DNA from: Fodinicurvata halophila
Lineage (GTDB): Bacteria; Pseudomonadota; Alphaproteobacteria; Kiloniellales; DSM-21159
Assembly (NCBI RefSeq): GCF_042651425.1
Contig: NZ_JBHSCW010000001.1
Coordinates: 310,001-374,000 of the forward strand
Length of the DNA stretch: 64,000 nucleotides
Direction of reading: 5' to 3'
Shown: piece after piece, positions 8,723 through 17,497 of the stretch
Layout of the letters: each line of letters starts with the position of its first letter
Numbering within the stretch: the stretch's first letter is position 1
Translations under genes and position numbers: made by a program
Notes under the pieces: generated by a model
Told to the model about the DNA's origin: nothing
Databases searched by the model: none
Seen by the model: only the letters and a program-made list of their open reading frames with translations

Positions 8723-9610
8723 TCAGGAAACCGCCTGGCTGTCCAGCTCGTGGATGGCCTCGGCCAGGGCCACGGTCCGCTTCGCGGTCTCCACATGCAG
8801 GTTCTCGATCAGCTTGCCGTCCAGGACGACCACACCCTTGCCTTCGCGGACGGCTTCGGCATGGGCCTCGATGACGCGGTTGGCCTCGGCCACTTCCTCA
8901 GGGGACGGCGCGAAAACTTCATTGGCCTTGGCGACGGTCTTGGGATGAATCAGGGTCTTGCCGTCGAAGCCCAGCTCGCGGCCCTGCCGGCAATGCTCGG
9001 CAAAGCCCTCCTCGTCGCTGAGGTCCAGGTACACGCCGTCGACGATGGCGAGACCCGCCGCCCGGGCCGCCAGAACGCAGAGTGAGAGCGAGGTGAGGAC
9101 CGGCAGGCGCTGGGCAGTATGCTCGGCGTTCAGCTCCTTCACCAGATCGGAGGTCCCCATCACCAGGCAGACCAGCCGCTTGCTGGCCTGAGCGATCTCG
9201 TCGGCATTCAGGATCCCGCGCGGCGTCTCCATCATGCACATGATGCCCATGGAGTCGGGCGCACCTGCCTTGGCCATGAGCTCTTCCGCCTGCTGGACCA
9301 TGGCGGCCGACTCGACCTTCGGCAGCAGCAGCGCGTCGGCCCCGCAGGAGGCCAGGGCCTCGATATCCGCCCGTCCCCAGTCGGTCTCCAGCCCGTTGAC
9401 GCGCACGATGATCTCGCGCCCGCCGTATCCGCCCTGCTTCACCGCCTCGGCGATGTTGGCCCGGGCCTCCTCCTTGGAATCCGGGGCCACGGCATCCTCG
9501 AGATCCAGGATCAGGGCATCGGCCGGCAGGTCACGGCCCTTCTCCAGGGCGCGGGTGTTGGAGCCGGGCATGTAGAGAACGCTGCGGCGGGGGCGGAAAA
9601 CCTCGGTCAT
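8723..9610 (-). CDS. HpcH/HpaI-family CoA ester lyase (malyl-CoA lyase / (3S)-malyl-CoA thioesterase-like)
   Basis: A 295 aa CitE-like TIM-barrel enzyme that should cleave or hydrolyse malyl-CoA-type thioesters with Mg2+. Key segments are RSVLYMPGSNTRALEK at the N-terminus, ILDLEDAVAPDSKEEAR with the catalytic acidic residues, IIVRVNGLETDWG, LLPKVESA and FDGKTLIHPKTV. The length and divergence suit the Mcl2-type (3S)-malyl-CoA thioesterase or an L-malyl-CoA/beta-methylmalyl-CoA lyase; sequence alone does not decide. Its position directly upstream of mesaconyl-CoA hydratase supports a role in the ethylmalonyl-CoA pathway. An AGGAAG ribosome-binding site precedes the ATG. Confidence 0.85.
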   Translation of the reverse strand: MTEVFRPRRSVLYMPGSNTRALEKGRDLPADALILDLEDAVAPDSKEEARANIAEAVKQGGYGGREIIVRVNGLETDWGRADIEALASCGADALLLPKVESAAMVQQAEELMAKAGAPDSMGIMCMMETPRGILNADEIAQASKRLVCLVMGTSDLVKELNAEHTAQRLPVLTSLSLCVLAARAAGLAIVDGVYLDLSDEEGFAEHCRQGRELGFDGKTLIHPKTVAKANEVFAPSPEEVAEANRVIEAHAEAVREGKGVVVLDGKLIENLHVETAKRTVALAEAIHELDSQAVS

Positions 9611-9763
9611 CTCTATTGCTTCCTATCGTATCTGCATTGCTGGCAAAGCATGGTTCGGTCAGAGCATATCGCCTGTATGATTTGAAAGGAACCTTGCCCA
9701 AGCAGCCCCGCTACAGCAAGTTTGCCGGAACAAAAATCATCCTCGGAACGGAACGATCCCGAA

Positions 9764-10621
9764 ATGAGCATACTCTCCGTCCAGTCCCACGTCGCCTACG
9801 GCTATGTCGGCAATCGTGCCGCTGTCTTCCCCTTGCAGCGCCTGGGGTTTGATGTCTGGGCCGTCAACACGGTCCAGTTTTCCAACCACACCGGCTACGG
9901 CAGCTGGACCGGAGAGATCTTCTCGCCCGAGCATATCTCGTCGGTGCTTTCGGGCATCTTCGAACGGGCCCCGGCCGAGGCCTGCGACGCCGTGCTGTCC
10001 GGCTACCTGGGCGCGGCAAAGCTGGGGGAGACCATCCTGTCGACGGTGGATCGCGTCCGCACCGCCCGGCCGGATGCGCTCTATGCCTGCGATCCCGTCA
10101 TGGGGGATGTGGGCCGCGGTATCTTCGTCCAGCCCGAGATCCCCGAGTTCATGAAAAACCGTGCCGTGCCCGCTGCCGATATCATCACGCCGAACCAGTT
10201 CGAGCTGGAGCTGCTAACCGGCGAAAGTCCCAGCGACCTGGCGCACGCCATCGAGGCCGCGAACAAGGCGCGCGCCCTTGGTCCGAAGGTGGTCCTGGTC
10301 ACCTCGCTCAAGACTTCGGAGACCCCCGAAGACTCCATCGAGATGCTGTCCGTCTCCGACGAAGGGGCCTGGCGGGTCCGCACGCCCATGCTGCCGCTGG
10401 ACATTCCGCCCAACGGCGCCGGCGATGCCGTGACCGCCCTGTTCCTGGCACATTTCCTGAAGACCCGCTCGGCCCCCGACAGCCTGGCCGCCATGGCGAC
10501 CGCCGTCTTCGAGATCATCTCGGCGACGCTGGAGGCCGGCACGCGGGAACTGCAGCTGATCGCCGCCCAGGACCGCTTCGTCGCGCCGCGACAGCCGTTC
10601 ACGCCGGAAAAGGTCGGCTAG
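9764..10621 (+). CDS. pdxY: Pyridoxal kinase PdxY
   Basis: Ribokinase-fold pyridoxal kinase (285 aa) of the B6 salvage pathway, phosphorylating pyridoxal to PLP. Recognisable blocks are LSVQSHVAYGYVGNRAAVFP at the start, NTVQFSNHTGYGSWTG, CDPVMGD, ITPNQFELELLTG, and the catalytic PPNGAGDAVTALFLAH, where the D of GAGD is the base. The start at 9764 matches the family N-terminus; the ATG 42 bases earlier adds a Ser/Glu-rich tail not expected in PdxY. It is transcribed divergently from the CoA ester lyase across a 153 bp spacer and converges with asd. Confidence 0.93.
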   Translation: MSILSVQSHVAYGYVGNRAAVFPLQRLGFDVWAVNTVQFSNHTGYGSWTGEIFSPEHISSVLSGIFERAPAEACDAVLSGYLGAAKLGETILSTVDRVRTARPDALYACDPVMGDVGRGIFVQPEIPEFMKNRAVPAADIITPNQFELELLTGESPSDLAHAIEAANKARALGPKVVLVTSLKTSETPEDSIEMLSVSDEGAWRVRTPMLPLDIPPNGAGDAVTALFLAHFLKTRSAPDSLAAMATAVFEIISATLEAGTRELQLIAAQDRFVAPRQPFTPEKVG

Positions 10622-10674
10622 GAACCAACCCTCGATACCTGCCGACACGACACGGCGACGACAGCCAGGCAGGC

Positions 10675-11688
10675 CTAGAGATAGCTTTCCACCAGGGTCT
10701 CGGCGATCTGCACGGTGTTGAGCGCCGCGCCCTTGCGCAGGTTGTCGGAGACCACCCACATGGACAGCCCGTTGTCGGTGGTGGGATCCTGGCGGATGCG
10801 ACTGACGAAGACCGAATCCTCGCCGGCACTTTCGGCCGGGGTCACATAGCCTTCGTCCACCCGGTGGTCGACGACGGAAATGCCGGGCGCCTCACGCAGG
10901 ATCTCGCGAGCGCGATCCTCGTCCAGTTCGTCCATGAACTCGATGTTCACGGCCTCGCCGTGCCCCACGAAGACCGGCACGCGCACGCAGGTGGCATGCA
11001 GCTTGATCTGCGGATCCAGAATCTTCTTGGTCTCCACCGTCATCTTCCATTCCTCCTTGGTGGAGCCGTCGTCCATGAAGACATCGATATGGGGAATGAC
11101 GTTGAAGGCGATCTGCTTGGTGAACTGTTCCTTCTTGATCGGATCGTTCACATAGATCGCGCGCGTCTGGTTGAACAGTTCGTCCATGGCCTCCTTGCCG
11201 CCGCCGGAGACCGACTGGTAGGTGGACACCACCACGCGCTCGATCGGCATGACCTCGTGCAGGGGCTTGAGGGCCATGACCAGCTGGATGGTGGAGCAGT
11301 TGGGATTGGCGATGATGTTCTTGCGCCCGTAGCCGGCGATGGCTTCCGCGTTCACCTCGGGCACAACCAGGGGAACGTCCGGGTCCATGCGGAACTGCGA
11401 GGTGTTGTCGATGACCACGGTCCCGGCGCGCGCCGCGATCGGCGCATACTGTTCGGAGACCTTGCCGCCCGGCGAGAAGAGCGCGATATCCACCCCGGTG
11501 AAGTCGAACTTCGCCAGATCCTGGACCTTCAGGACCTTGTCGTCGCCGAAGGAAACCTCACTTCCGGCCGAGCGCTCGGATGCAACCGCATAGACCTCGT
11601 CCACCGGGAATTCGCGTTCCGCGAGGATCGTGAGCATTTCGCGACCTACGTTGCCGCTTGCTCCGACGACTGCCACCTTGTAACCCAT
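10675..11688 (-). CDS. asd: Aspartate-semialdehyde dehydrogenase
   Basis: NADPH-dependent aspartate-semialdehyde dehydrogenase (337 aa), a step in lysine, threonine, methionine and diaminopimelate synthesis. It begins MGYKVAVVGASGNVGREML with the dinucleotide-binding GASGNVG. The catalytic cysteine is in the IIANPNCSTIQLVMAL block and the substrate loop is in VVSTYQSVSGGGKEAMDEL. The start at 11688 is used instead of an in-frame ATG 105 bases upstream because the Rossmann strand begins directly here. It is divergent from the L,D-transpeptidase gene. Confidence 0.96.
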   Translation of the reverse strand: MGYKVAVVGASGNVGREMLTILAEREFPVDEVYAVASERSAGSEVSFGDDKVLKVQDLAKFDFTGVDIALFSPGGKVSEQYAPIAARAGTVVIDNTSQFRMDPDVPLVVPEVNAEAIAGYGRKNIIANPNCSTIQLVMALKPLHEVMPIERVVVSTYQSVSGGGKEAMDELFNQTRAIYVNDPIKKEQFTKQIAFNVIPHIDVFMDDGSTKEEWKMTVETKKILDPQIKLHATCVRVPVFVGHGEAVNIEFMDELDEDRAREILREAPGISVVDHRVDEGYVTPAESAGEDSVFVSRIRQDPTTDNGLSMWVVSDNLRKGAALNTVQIAETLVESYL

Positions 11689-11780
11689 AATAACTATCCA
11701 TATTTGACTTGCGCCTGAACGGGGCTCGGACTTTAGTCTTTTGCCGCCGTTTTGCAAGGGATGCAGATGGACGAACAGAT

Positions 11781-12764
11781 ATGCCGCAGACACGATTTCG
11801 CCTGAACTCTCTCTCCCGTCGGGCCTTCCTGACAGCCAGTGCCTGGACGGCTGCAGCAGGCGTCCTGGCGCCCGGCTCCCTCTCCGTGACGCGCGCCCAG
11901 GCCGAAGAGGGGACAGCGCCGGACGACGACAGTCGCCCGGAAGGCAGGCTGGTCGGAGAACTTCGCATCTATGAGACCAAAAAGGACGATACCCTTGTGG
12001 ACATCGCCACCCGCTTCGGCGTCGGGTTCGTGGCCCTGCGCGCCGCCAACCCGGATGTCGACGTCTGGCTGCCCGGCGAAGGGACGGAGGTCACCCTGCC
12101 CACACAGACCCTGCTGCCGGACGAGAGCCAGCAGAATGGCATCGTGATCAATCTGCCGGAAATGCGGCTCTACCACTTCCAGAATGCCGACGTCCTGCCA
12201 TTGCTCTATCCCATCGGCATCGGCCGCGAGGGGCGAACCACGCCGCTCGGCAGCACCCGCATCGAGCGCAAGACCAAGAACCCGACCTGGTATCCTCCGG
12301 AATCCATCAAGGCCGAGAAACCCGAGCTGCCGGACGTGGTGCCACCGGGTCCGGAGAATCCCCTCGGCACGCGCGCCCTCTACCTGGGCTGGCCGGCCTA
12401 TCTCATTCACGGCACCAACAATCCCTATGGCATCGGGCGCCGTGCCAGTGCCGGCTGCATCCGCATGTATCCCGAGGACGTCGAGGAGATTTACCCCGAC
12501 GTGCCCATCGGCACCGCGGTCAAGGTCAAGGACGAACCGGTCAAGATCGCCTGGGTCGGGGACGCCCTCTATCTGGAGGTTCACCCCACCCAGACCCAGG
12601 CCGACCAGGTGGAGACCCAAGGCTATTTCGAACCCCGGCTGCCTGAGAACCTGATCGACCGCGTCATGCGGGCCGCCGGGACCGAGAAGGGACGCCTGAA
12701 CTGGCAGGCGATCGACAAGGCCGGCATGGAAAGGCGCGGCTATCCCGTCCAGGTCAATGTCTGA
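11781..12764 (+). CDS. Exported L,D-transpeptidase (LysM plus YkuD)
   Basis: A periplasmic peptidoglycan cross-linking enzyme of 327 aa. The N-terminus carries a twin-arginine-type signal (SRRAFLTASAWTAAAGVLAPG). A LysM-like region follows (TKKDDTLVDIATRFGVGFVALRAANP), then the YkuD catalytic domain with the motif HGTNNPYGIGRRASAGCIRM containing the catalytic His and Cys. The family forms 3-3 cross-links or attaches lipoproteins to peptidoglycan. That is of interest because an Lpp-like lipoprotein lies about 0.8 kb away. Start 11781 places the signal peptide near the N-terminus. Confidence 0.93.
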   Translation: MPQTRFRLNSLSRRAFLTASAWTAAAGVLAPGSLSVTRAQAEEGTAPDDDSRPEGRLVGELRIYETKKDDTLVDIATRFGVGFVALRAANPDVDVWLPGEGTEVTLPTQTLLPDESQQNGIVINLPEMRLYHFQNADVLPLLYPIGIGREGRTTPLGSTRIERKTKNPTWYPPESIKAEKPELPDVVPPGPENPLGTRALYLGWPAYLIHGTNNPYGIGRRASAGCIRMYPEDVEEIYPDVPIGTAVKVKDEPVKIAWVGDALYLEVHPTQTQADQVETQGYFEPRLPENLIDRVMRAAGTEKGRLNWQAIDKAGMERRGYPVQVNV

Positions 12765-12889
12765 AGCGCCGCGCGATCCTGCCGACTGCCAGAGACGACT
12801 TGCCAGAGGTGGCTTGAAGGAGCGGCGCTGTGGGCACAGAGTGTCCCCGTGCAGGCAGATAGCGCGTGAGCAGGACAGGAGGAGCAGGC

Positions 12890-13501
12890 GTGGCCGTTGA
12901 TTCCCTTGAACAGCTGGAAGCCATCTACGAGACGCGCGTCTCGGACGCCGCGCGCCTGAAGGAAACCGACCGGATCATCCCGCCCTATGCGCGCCTGATC
13001 GAGGCCTCGCCCTTCGCCGTCCTCGCCACGGCCGGTCCCGAAGGGCTGGATTGCTCCCCACGCGGCGATCGTCCGGGGTTTCTCAGGGTCGCGGACGACC
13101 GCACCCTGGTCCTGCCCGATCGCAAGGGGAACAACCGTCTGGATTCCCTGCGCAACATCCTGAACGACCCGCGCGTGGCCCTGCTGTTCCTCATACCGGG
13201 CAGCGGAACGACGCTCAGGGTCAACGGGCGGGCGATCATCTCCGACGATCCGGCACTGCTGGACAGCCTGGCGATCGACGGAAAGCCGCCGAAGACAGCC
13301 CTGGTGATCTCTGTCGAGACGGTCTATTTCCAGTGTGCGCGCGCCATCCTGCGCGCCGGTCTCTGGCAGGGCGACAGCCAGGTGGATCCGAAGAGCCTGC
13401 CCAGCGCCGGTGAGATTCTCGAAGCGGCCTCCAATGCGCGGATCAACGGCGAGAGCTTCGACCGCGACTGGGCGGAACGGGCACCGAAAACACTCTGGTA
13501 G
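12890..13501 (+). CDS. Pyridoxamine 5'-phosphate oxidase family FMN-binding protein
   Basis: A 203-residue split-barrel flavin-binding protein of the PNPOx-like superfamily. Typical segments are SPFAVLATAGPEGLDCSPRGDRPGF, LVLPDRKGNNRLDSLRNIL and DPRVALLFLIPG, which together form the FMN phosphate site. The C-terminal region TVYFQCARAILRAGLW contains the conserved Cys seen in this subgroup. The exact substrate is unknown; it is not a canonical PdxH. The GTG at 12890 is selected because AGGAGGAG sits about six bases before it, while the alternative GTG at 12866 has none. A bidirectional terminator follows. Confidence 0.85.
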   Translation: MAVDSLEQLEAIYETRVSDAARLKETDRIIPPYARLIEASPFAVLATAGPEGLDCSPRGDRPGFLRVADDRTLVLPDRKGNNRLDSLRNILNDPRVALLFLIPGSGTTLRVNGRAIISDDPALLDSLAIDGKPPKTALVISVETVYFQCARAILRAGLWQGDSQVDPKSLPSAGEILEAASNARINGESFDRDWAERAPKTLW

Positions 13502-13530
13502 GTGTTTTCATCCCACGCTTGCAGCTACGA

Positions 13531-13569
13531 AAAAACCCGGCCCCTGCAAAGAGAGACCGGGTTCTTTTT
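13531..13569. terminator. Bidirectional intrinsic terminator between convergent genes
   Basis: AAAAACCCGG at 13531-13540 pairs with CCGGGTTCTTTTT at 13557-13569. This gives a GC stem with a run of T on one strand and of A on the other. It lies between the convergent FMN-binding protein gene and the lipoprotein gene, so it can stop both transcripts. Confidence 0.85.
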
Positions 13570-13589
13570 CCGGAAGAAGTCCGAAAGGC

Positions 13590-13844
13590 TTACTTGCGGA
13601 CCGAGCTCTCGAAAGCCCGATCGGCACGGGCGGCCGCACCTTCGGCACGCTCTGCAGCCGCTTCCGCACGCGTGGCGGAATCCTCAGCGGAGCGAGCAGC
13701 CTGTTCGGCCCGTTCAGCCGAAGCCTGGACTTGCTCCATCATGGACTTTTCCTCTTCGCTCATGGCGGTCGAGCAGGCCGTAAGACCGGTCGCGCCGAGG
13801 GTTGCAATACCGACGATAGCGAATGTACGTGCGAACTTGGACAT
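13590..13844 (-). CDS. Lpp-like alanine-zipper outer membrane lipoprotein
   Basis: An 84-residue lipoprotein. Residues 1-23 are a signal peptide ending in the lipobox LTAC, with the lipidated Cys at about 24. The mature part is a continuous heptad helix rich in Ala (QVQASAERAEQAARSAEDS, then repeated AEAAAERAEGA-like units). It resembles the trimeric coiled coil of Braun lipoprotein. The protein ends in Arg-Lys, like the C-terminal Lys of E. coli Lpp that is linked to peptidoglycan. The inferred role is tethering or spacing of the outer membrane. It is likely highly expressed, with a TATAAT-like -10 upstream and its own terminator. Confidence 0.82.
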   Translation of the reverse strand: MSKFARTFAIVGIATLGATGLTACSTAMSEEEKSMMEQVQASAERAEQAARSAEDSATRAEAAAERAEGAAARADRAFESSVRK

Positions 13845-13872
13845 CTTGAGTCCCCTTATCCATTGTTCGAAA

Positions 13873-13909
13873 ATTATAATTCTGCGTCGTCCTTCCGTGT
13901 CGGAAGGAC
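13873..13909 (-). promoter_or_regulatory. Promoter of the Lpp-like gene with perfect inverted repeat at -35
   Basis: On the minus strand a TATAAT -10 box lies at 13878-13873. The place for the -35 element falls inside a perfect inverted repeat, arms GTCCTTCCG (13889-13897) and CGGAAGGAC (13901-13909), three bases apart. The -35 hexamer itself is poor, so the repeat may be an operator or activator site. Confidence 0.5.
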
Positions 13910-14105
13910 TGGGTCACAAGGTGTGATGCAATCGGGACTATTGCAAGACTGCCTCTTCCAATGCCCCAAAATTGCAACCACTTACCCCTGCATGGCGCCG
14001 CTTCGCCCGGAAAGGGTCACAGCTTTCCGGCGAACAGTCTGCAGGATGCCTTTCATGATTGGTGCACTTTACGGCAAAGTTGAGGCAACCGCGGGGACAA
14101 GACCC

Positions 14106-15218
14106 TCAGCCGTTGAGCCGATCGAGTTCCGCCAGCACCGCATCGCCCATCGCGCTGGTTGACACTGCCTTCGTTCCCTCGGCCATGATGTCCGGCGTGC
14201 GGATGCCGGAATCCAGGACATTCTGCACCGCCTGTTCGACCAGGTCGGCTTCCTCTGCCAGATCGAAGGTATAACGCAGGGCCATGGCATAGCTGAGCAG
14301 CGTGGCCAGGGGATTCGCCTTGTCCTGCCCGGCGATGTCCGGGGCCGAGCCGTGCACCGGCTCGTACAGCGCCTTGCGCCGCCCGTTGGCATCCACGTCG
14401 CCCAGCGAGGCCGAGGGCAGCATGCCCAGCGAGCCGGTCAGCATGGCCGCCACGTCGGACAGCATGTCGCCGAACAGGTTGTCGGTGACGATCACGTCGA
14501 ACTGCTTGGGATTGCGCACCAGCTGCATGCCGGCGTTGTCGGCGTACATGTGGTCCAGCTTGATGTCGCTGTGCTTCTCCTGATGCAGCTTCGTGATCTC
14601 CTGGCGCCAGAGCACGCCGGATTCCATGACATTGGCCTTCTCGCTGGAGGTCACGTGGCCGCTGCGCTTGCGCGCCAGGTCGAAGGCCACGTCGCCGACG
14701 CGCCGGATCTCGTTGGTCGTGTAGACCTGGGTGTTGATGCCGCGGCGCTGTCCGTCGGGCAGTTCCTCGATGCCGCGCGGCTCGCCGAAATAGACCCCGC
14801 CGGTCAGCTCGCGCACGATCATGATATCCAGGCCCGAGACGATTTCGGGCTTCAGGCTGGAGGCGCTGACCAGCGCCTCGAAGCAGAGCGCCGGGCGCAG
14901 GTTGGCATAGAGCTCCATCTCCTTGCGCAGGCGCAGCAGGCCGCGCTCGGGCTTCTTCTCGAACGGCAGGTCATCCCATTTCGGGCCGCCCACGGCGCCC
15001 AGCAGGACAGCATCGACATTCAGCGCCTTCTCCATGGTGGCATCCGCCAGGGGGACCCCATGGGCATCGATGGCCGCGCCGCCGACCAGGTCCTCGTCCA
15101 GATCGAAGGATACGGAACGTTCACGCCCCATCCACTCGATGACCCGGCGCACCTGGGTCATGGCCTCGGGGCCAATGCCGTCACCGGGAAGGAACAGAAT
15201 CGATTTGTTGGCTGCCAT
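14106..15218 (-). CDS. leuB: 3-isopropylmalate dehydrogenase
   Basis: NAD-dependent beta-decarboxylating dehydrogenase of leucine synthesis (370 aa), converting 3-isopropylmalate to 2-oxoisocaproate. The start block LFLPGDGIGPEAMTQVRRVI, the Arg-containing RLRKEMELYANLRPA region, the metal and substrate block DHMYADNAGMQLVRNP, NLFGDMLSDVAAML, and the NAD-binding EPVHGSAPDIAGQDKANPLA are all present. It follows leuD by 57 bases on the same strand in a leuC-leuD-leuB order. Confidence 0.97.
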   Translation of the reverse strand: MAANKSILFLPGDGIGPEAMTQVRRVIEWMGRERSVSFDLDEDLVGGAAIDAHGVPLADATMEKALNVDAVLLGAVGGPKWDDLPFEKKPERGLLRLRKEMELYANLRPALCFEALVSASSLKPEIVSGLDIMIVRELTGGVYFGEPRGIEELPDGQRRGINTQVYTTNEIRRVGDVAFDLARKRSGHVTSSEKANVMESGVLWRQEITKLHQEKHSDIKLDHMYADNAGMQLVRNPKQFDVIVTDNLFGDMLSDVAAMLTGSLGMLPSASLGDVDANGRRKALYEPVHGSAPDIAGQDKANPLATLLSYAMALRYTFDLAEEADLVEQAVQNVLDSGIRTPDIMAEGTKAVSTSAMGDAVLAELDRLNG

Positions 15219-15275
15219 CTTGTCTACTTCATCCTGTCTGTTTTTGCGCGTGTGGGAAGGGAGGGAACATCCGGC

Positions 15276-15884
15276 TCAGGCATAGAGCCAGGGCTGGTGC
15301 GTCTTCTGTGCGTTCTCGAAGCTGTCGATCTCGGCCGCCTTGTTCAGGGTCTGGCCCACGTCGTCCAGCCCGTTGAGCAGGCAGTGCTTCTTCCAGGGAT
15401 CGATCTCGAAGGTGATCTGGCCACCGTCCGGCCGCTCGATGGTCTGGTCTTCCAGGTCCACCGTCAGGGTCGCGTTGGCGCCGCGCTCGGCATCCTCCAT
15501 CAGCTTGTCGATCTCCTCCTGCGGCAGGACGATCGGCAGGATGCCGTTCTTGAAGCAGTTGTTGTGGAAGATATCGGCAAATGAGGGCCCGATCACGCAG
15601 CGGATGCCGGCGTCCAGCAGGGCCCAGGGCGCGTGCTCGCGCGACGAGCCGCAGCCGAAGTTGTCACCGACGATCAGGATCTGCGCAGACCGGTAGGCCG
15701 GCCGGTCCAGCACGAAGTCCTTGGGATTGCCATCCTTGTCGTGGCGCAGGGCATAGAACAGACCCTCGGCCAGGCCGGTGCGCTTGATGGTCTTCAGGAA
15801 GCGCGCCGGGATGATCATGTCGGTGTCCACGTTCACCATGGGCAGGGGCGCGGCCACGGCAGTCAGCTTGTCAAACTTTTCCAT
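15276..15884 (-). CDS. leuD: 3-isopropylmalate dehydratase small subunit
   Basis: Small (swivel-domain) subunit, 202 aa, of isopropylmalate isomerase, which isomerises 2- to 3-isopropylmalate together with LeuC. Visible hallmarks are VDTDMIIPARFLKTIKRTGL near the N-terminus and DNFGCGSSREHAPWALLDAG, the substrate-contact loop. It is encoded 30 bases after leuC on the same strand. Length and motifs are normal. Confidence 0.97.
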   Translation of the reverse strand: MEKFDKLTAVAAPLPMVNVDTDMIIPARFLKTIKRTGLAEGLFYALRHDKDGNPKDFVLDRPAYRSAQILIVGDNFGCGSSREHAPWALLDAGIRCVIGPSFADIFHNNCFKNGILPIVLPQEEIDKLMEDAERGANATLTVDLEDQTIERPDGGQITFEIDPWKKHCLLNGLDDVGQTLNKAAEIDSFENAQKTHQPWLYA

Positions 15885-15914
15885 TGTCTTGTCTCCTCTT
15901 CCCTTGCGCCCTGC

Positions 15915-17324
15915 TCAGCAGGCCAGCTCGCGGACGTCGCTCAGATGGCCCGAGATGGCCGCCGCAGCCGCCATGGCCGGGCTCATCAGGTGGGTGCGAC
16001 CGCCCGGTCCCTGCCGGCCCTCGAAGTTGCGGTTCGAGGTCGAGGCACAGCGCTCGCCCGGGTTCAGCTTGTCGGCGTTCATGGCCAGGCACATGGAACA
16101 GCCGGGCTCGCGCCAGTCGAATCCGGCCTCGCGGAAGATGCGATCCAGGCCCTCGGCCTCGGCCTGTTCCTTCACCAGGCCCGAGCCGGGCACGATCATG
16201 GCATAGACGCTGTCGGCCACGCGGCGTCCCTCGGCCACGCGCGCGACCTCGCGCAGGTCCTCGATGCGCCCGTTGGTGCAGGAGCCGATGAAGACCTTGT
16301 CCACGGCAATGTCCCGCAGGCGCGTGCCGGGGGTCAGGCCCATGTACTCCAGCGAGCGCTTGATGGCCATGGCCTTGTTCTCGCTCGGCGCATCCTCGGG
16401 CCGCGGAATGGCTCCGGAGATCGGCAGCACGTCTTCCGGAGAGGTGCCCCAGGTGACCAGGGGCTCGATCTCCGAGGTGGACAGCGTCACCTCCTTGTCA
16501 TAGCGCGCGCCCTCGTCGGACGGCAGCGCGCGCCAGAAGGCCTCGGCCTGTTCCCAGGCCGCGCCCTTGGGCGCATAGGGCCGCCCCCTGATGTAATCGA
16601 TCGTGGTGTCGTCCGGCGCGATCAGGCCGGCGCGCGCACCGCCCTCGATGGACATGTTGCAGATGGTCATGCGCCCTTCCATGGACAGGTCGCGGATCGC
16701 CTGGCCGGCATACTCGATGACATGGCCGGTGCCGCCGGCGGTGCCGATCTTGCCGATGATGGCCAGGATCAGGTCCTTGGCCGTGACCCCGGTGGGCAGC
16801 GGCCCGTCCACCGTGATGCGCATGTTCTTGGCGTGGGTCTGATAGAGTGTCTGGGTCGCCAGGACGTGCTCCACCTCGCTGGTGCCGATGCCGAAGGCCA
16901 GCGCCCCGAAGGCCCCGTGGGTGGAGGTGTGGCTGTCGCCGCAGACGATGGTCATGCCGGGCTGCGTCAGGCCCTGTTCCGGGCCGATGATGTGCACGAT
17001 CCCCTGGCGCACGTCGTTCATGCGGAAGATGGGCACGCCGAAATCGGCGCAGTTCTTCTCCAGCGTATCGACCTGGATGCGGCTTTCCTCGTCCTCGATC
17101 CCGCGCGCCCGGTCCGCCGTGGGCACGTTGTGGTCGGGCACCGCCAGCGTCGCCTCGGGGCGGCGCACCGGGCGGCCGGCAAGGCGCAGCCCCTCGAAGG
17201 CCTGCGGGCTGGTGACCTCGTGCACCAGGTGACGGTCGATATACAACAGGCAGGTTCCATCCTCCTGCCGATCCACGAGGTGGCTGTCCCATATCTTGTC
17301 GAACAGCGTACGCGGCTGAGACAT
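15915..17324 (-). CDS. leuC: 3-isopropylmalate dehydratase large subunit
   Basis: Large [4Fe-4S] subunit of isopropylmalate isomerase (469 aa). It begins MSQPRTLFDKIWDSHLV, with the DSHTSTHGAFGALAFGIGTSEVEHV motif. Cluster-binding cysteines lie in FIGSCTNGRIEDL and EPGCSMCLAMN. It is the first gene of the leuC-leuD-leuB unit. The 173 bp upstream (17325-17497) should hold the promoter; I saw no clear leader peptide with a leucine run. Confidence 0.97.
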   Translation of the reverse strand: MSQPRTLFDKIWDSHLVDRQEDGTCLLYIDRHLVHEVTSPQAFEGLRLAGRPVRRPEATLAVPDHNVPTADRARGIEDEESRIQVDTLEKNCADFGVPIFRMNDVRQGIVHIIGPEQGLTQPGMTIVCGDSHTSTHGAFGALAFGIGTSEVEHVLATQTLYQTHAKNMRITVDGPLPTGVTAKDLILAIIGKIGTAGGTGHVIEYAGQAIRDLSMEGRMTICNMSIEGGARAGLIAPDDTTIDYIRGRPYAPKGAAWEQAEAFWRALPSDEGARYDKEVTLSTSEIEPLVTWGTSPEDVLPISGAIPRPEDAPSENKAMAIKRSLEYMGLTPGTRLRDIAVDKVFIGSCTNGRIEDLREVARVAEGRRVADSVYAMIVPGSGLVKEQAEAEGLDRIFREAGFDWREPGCSMCLAMNADKLNPGERCASTSNRNFEGRQGPGGRTHLMSPAMAAAAAISGHLSDVRELAC

Positions 17325-17497
17325 ACTCTCGCTCCTAACCCTTCCAGCTGGGAATTGATCCTCTATATGGCCCCGACCTGTATATGGTCTCGCATGAGGG
17401 GCTTGTCGTCCCCGGGGCGAGCGAGAATAGCGCCGGTCATCGGGAACCGCAATTCACCGCAGAGGTTTTCTCGCAAGGAATCTTCGCCCCTTGCCGC

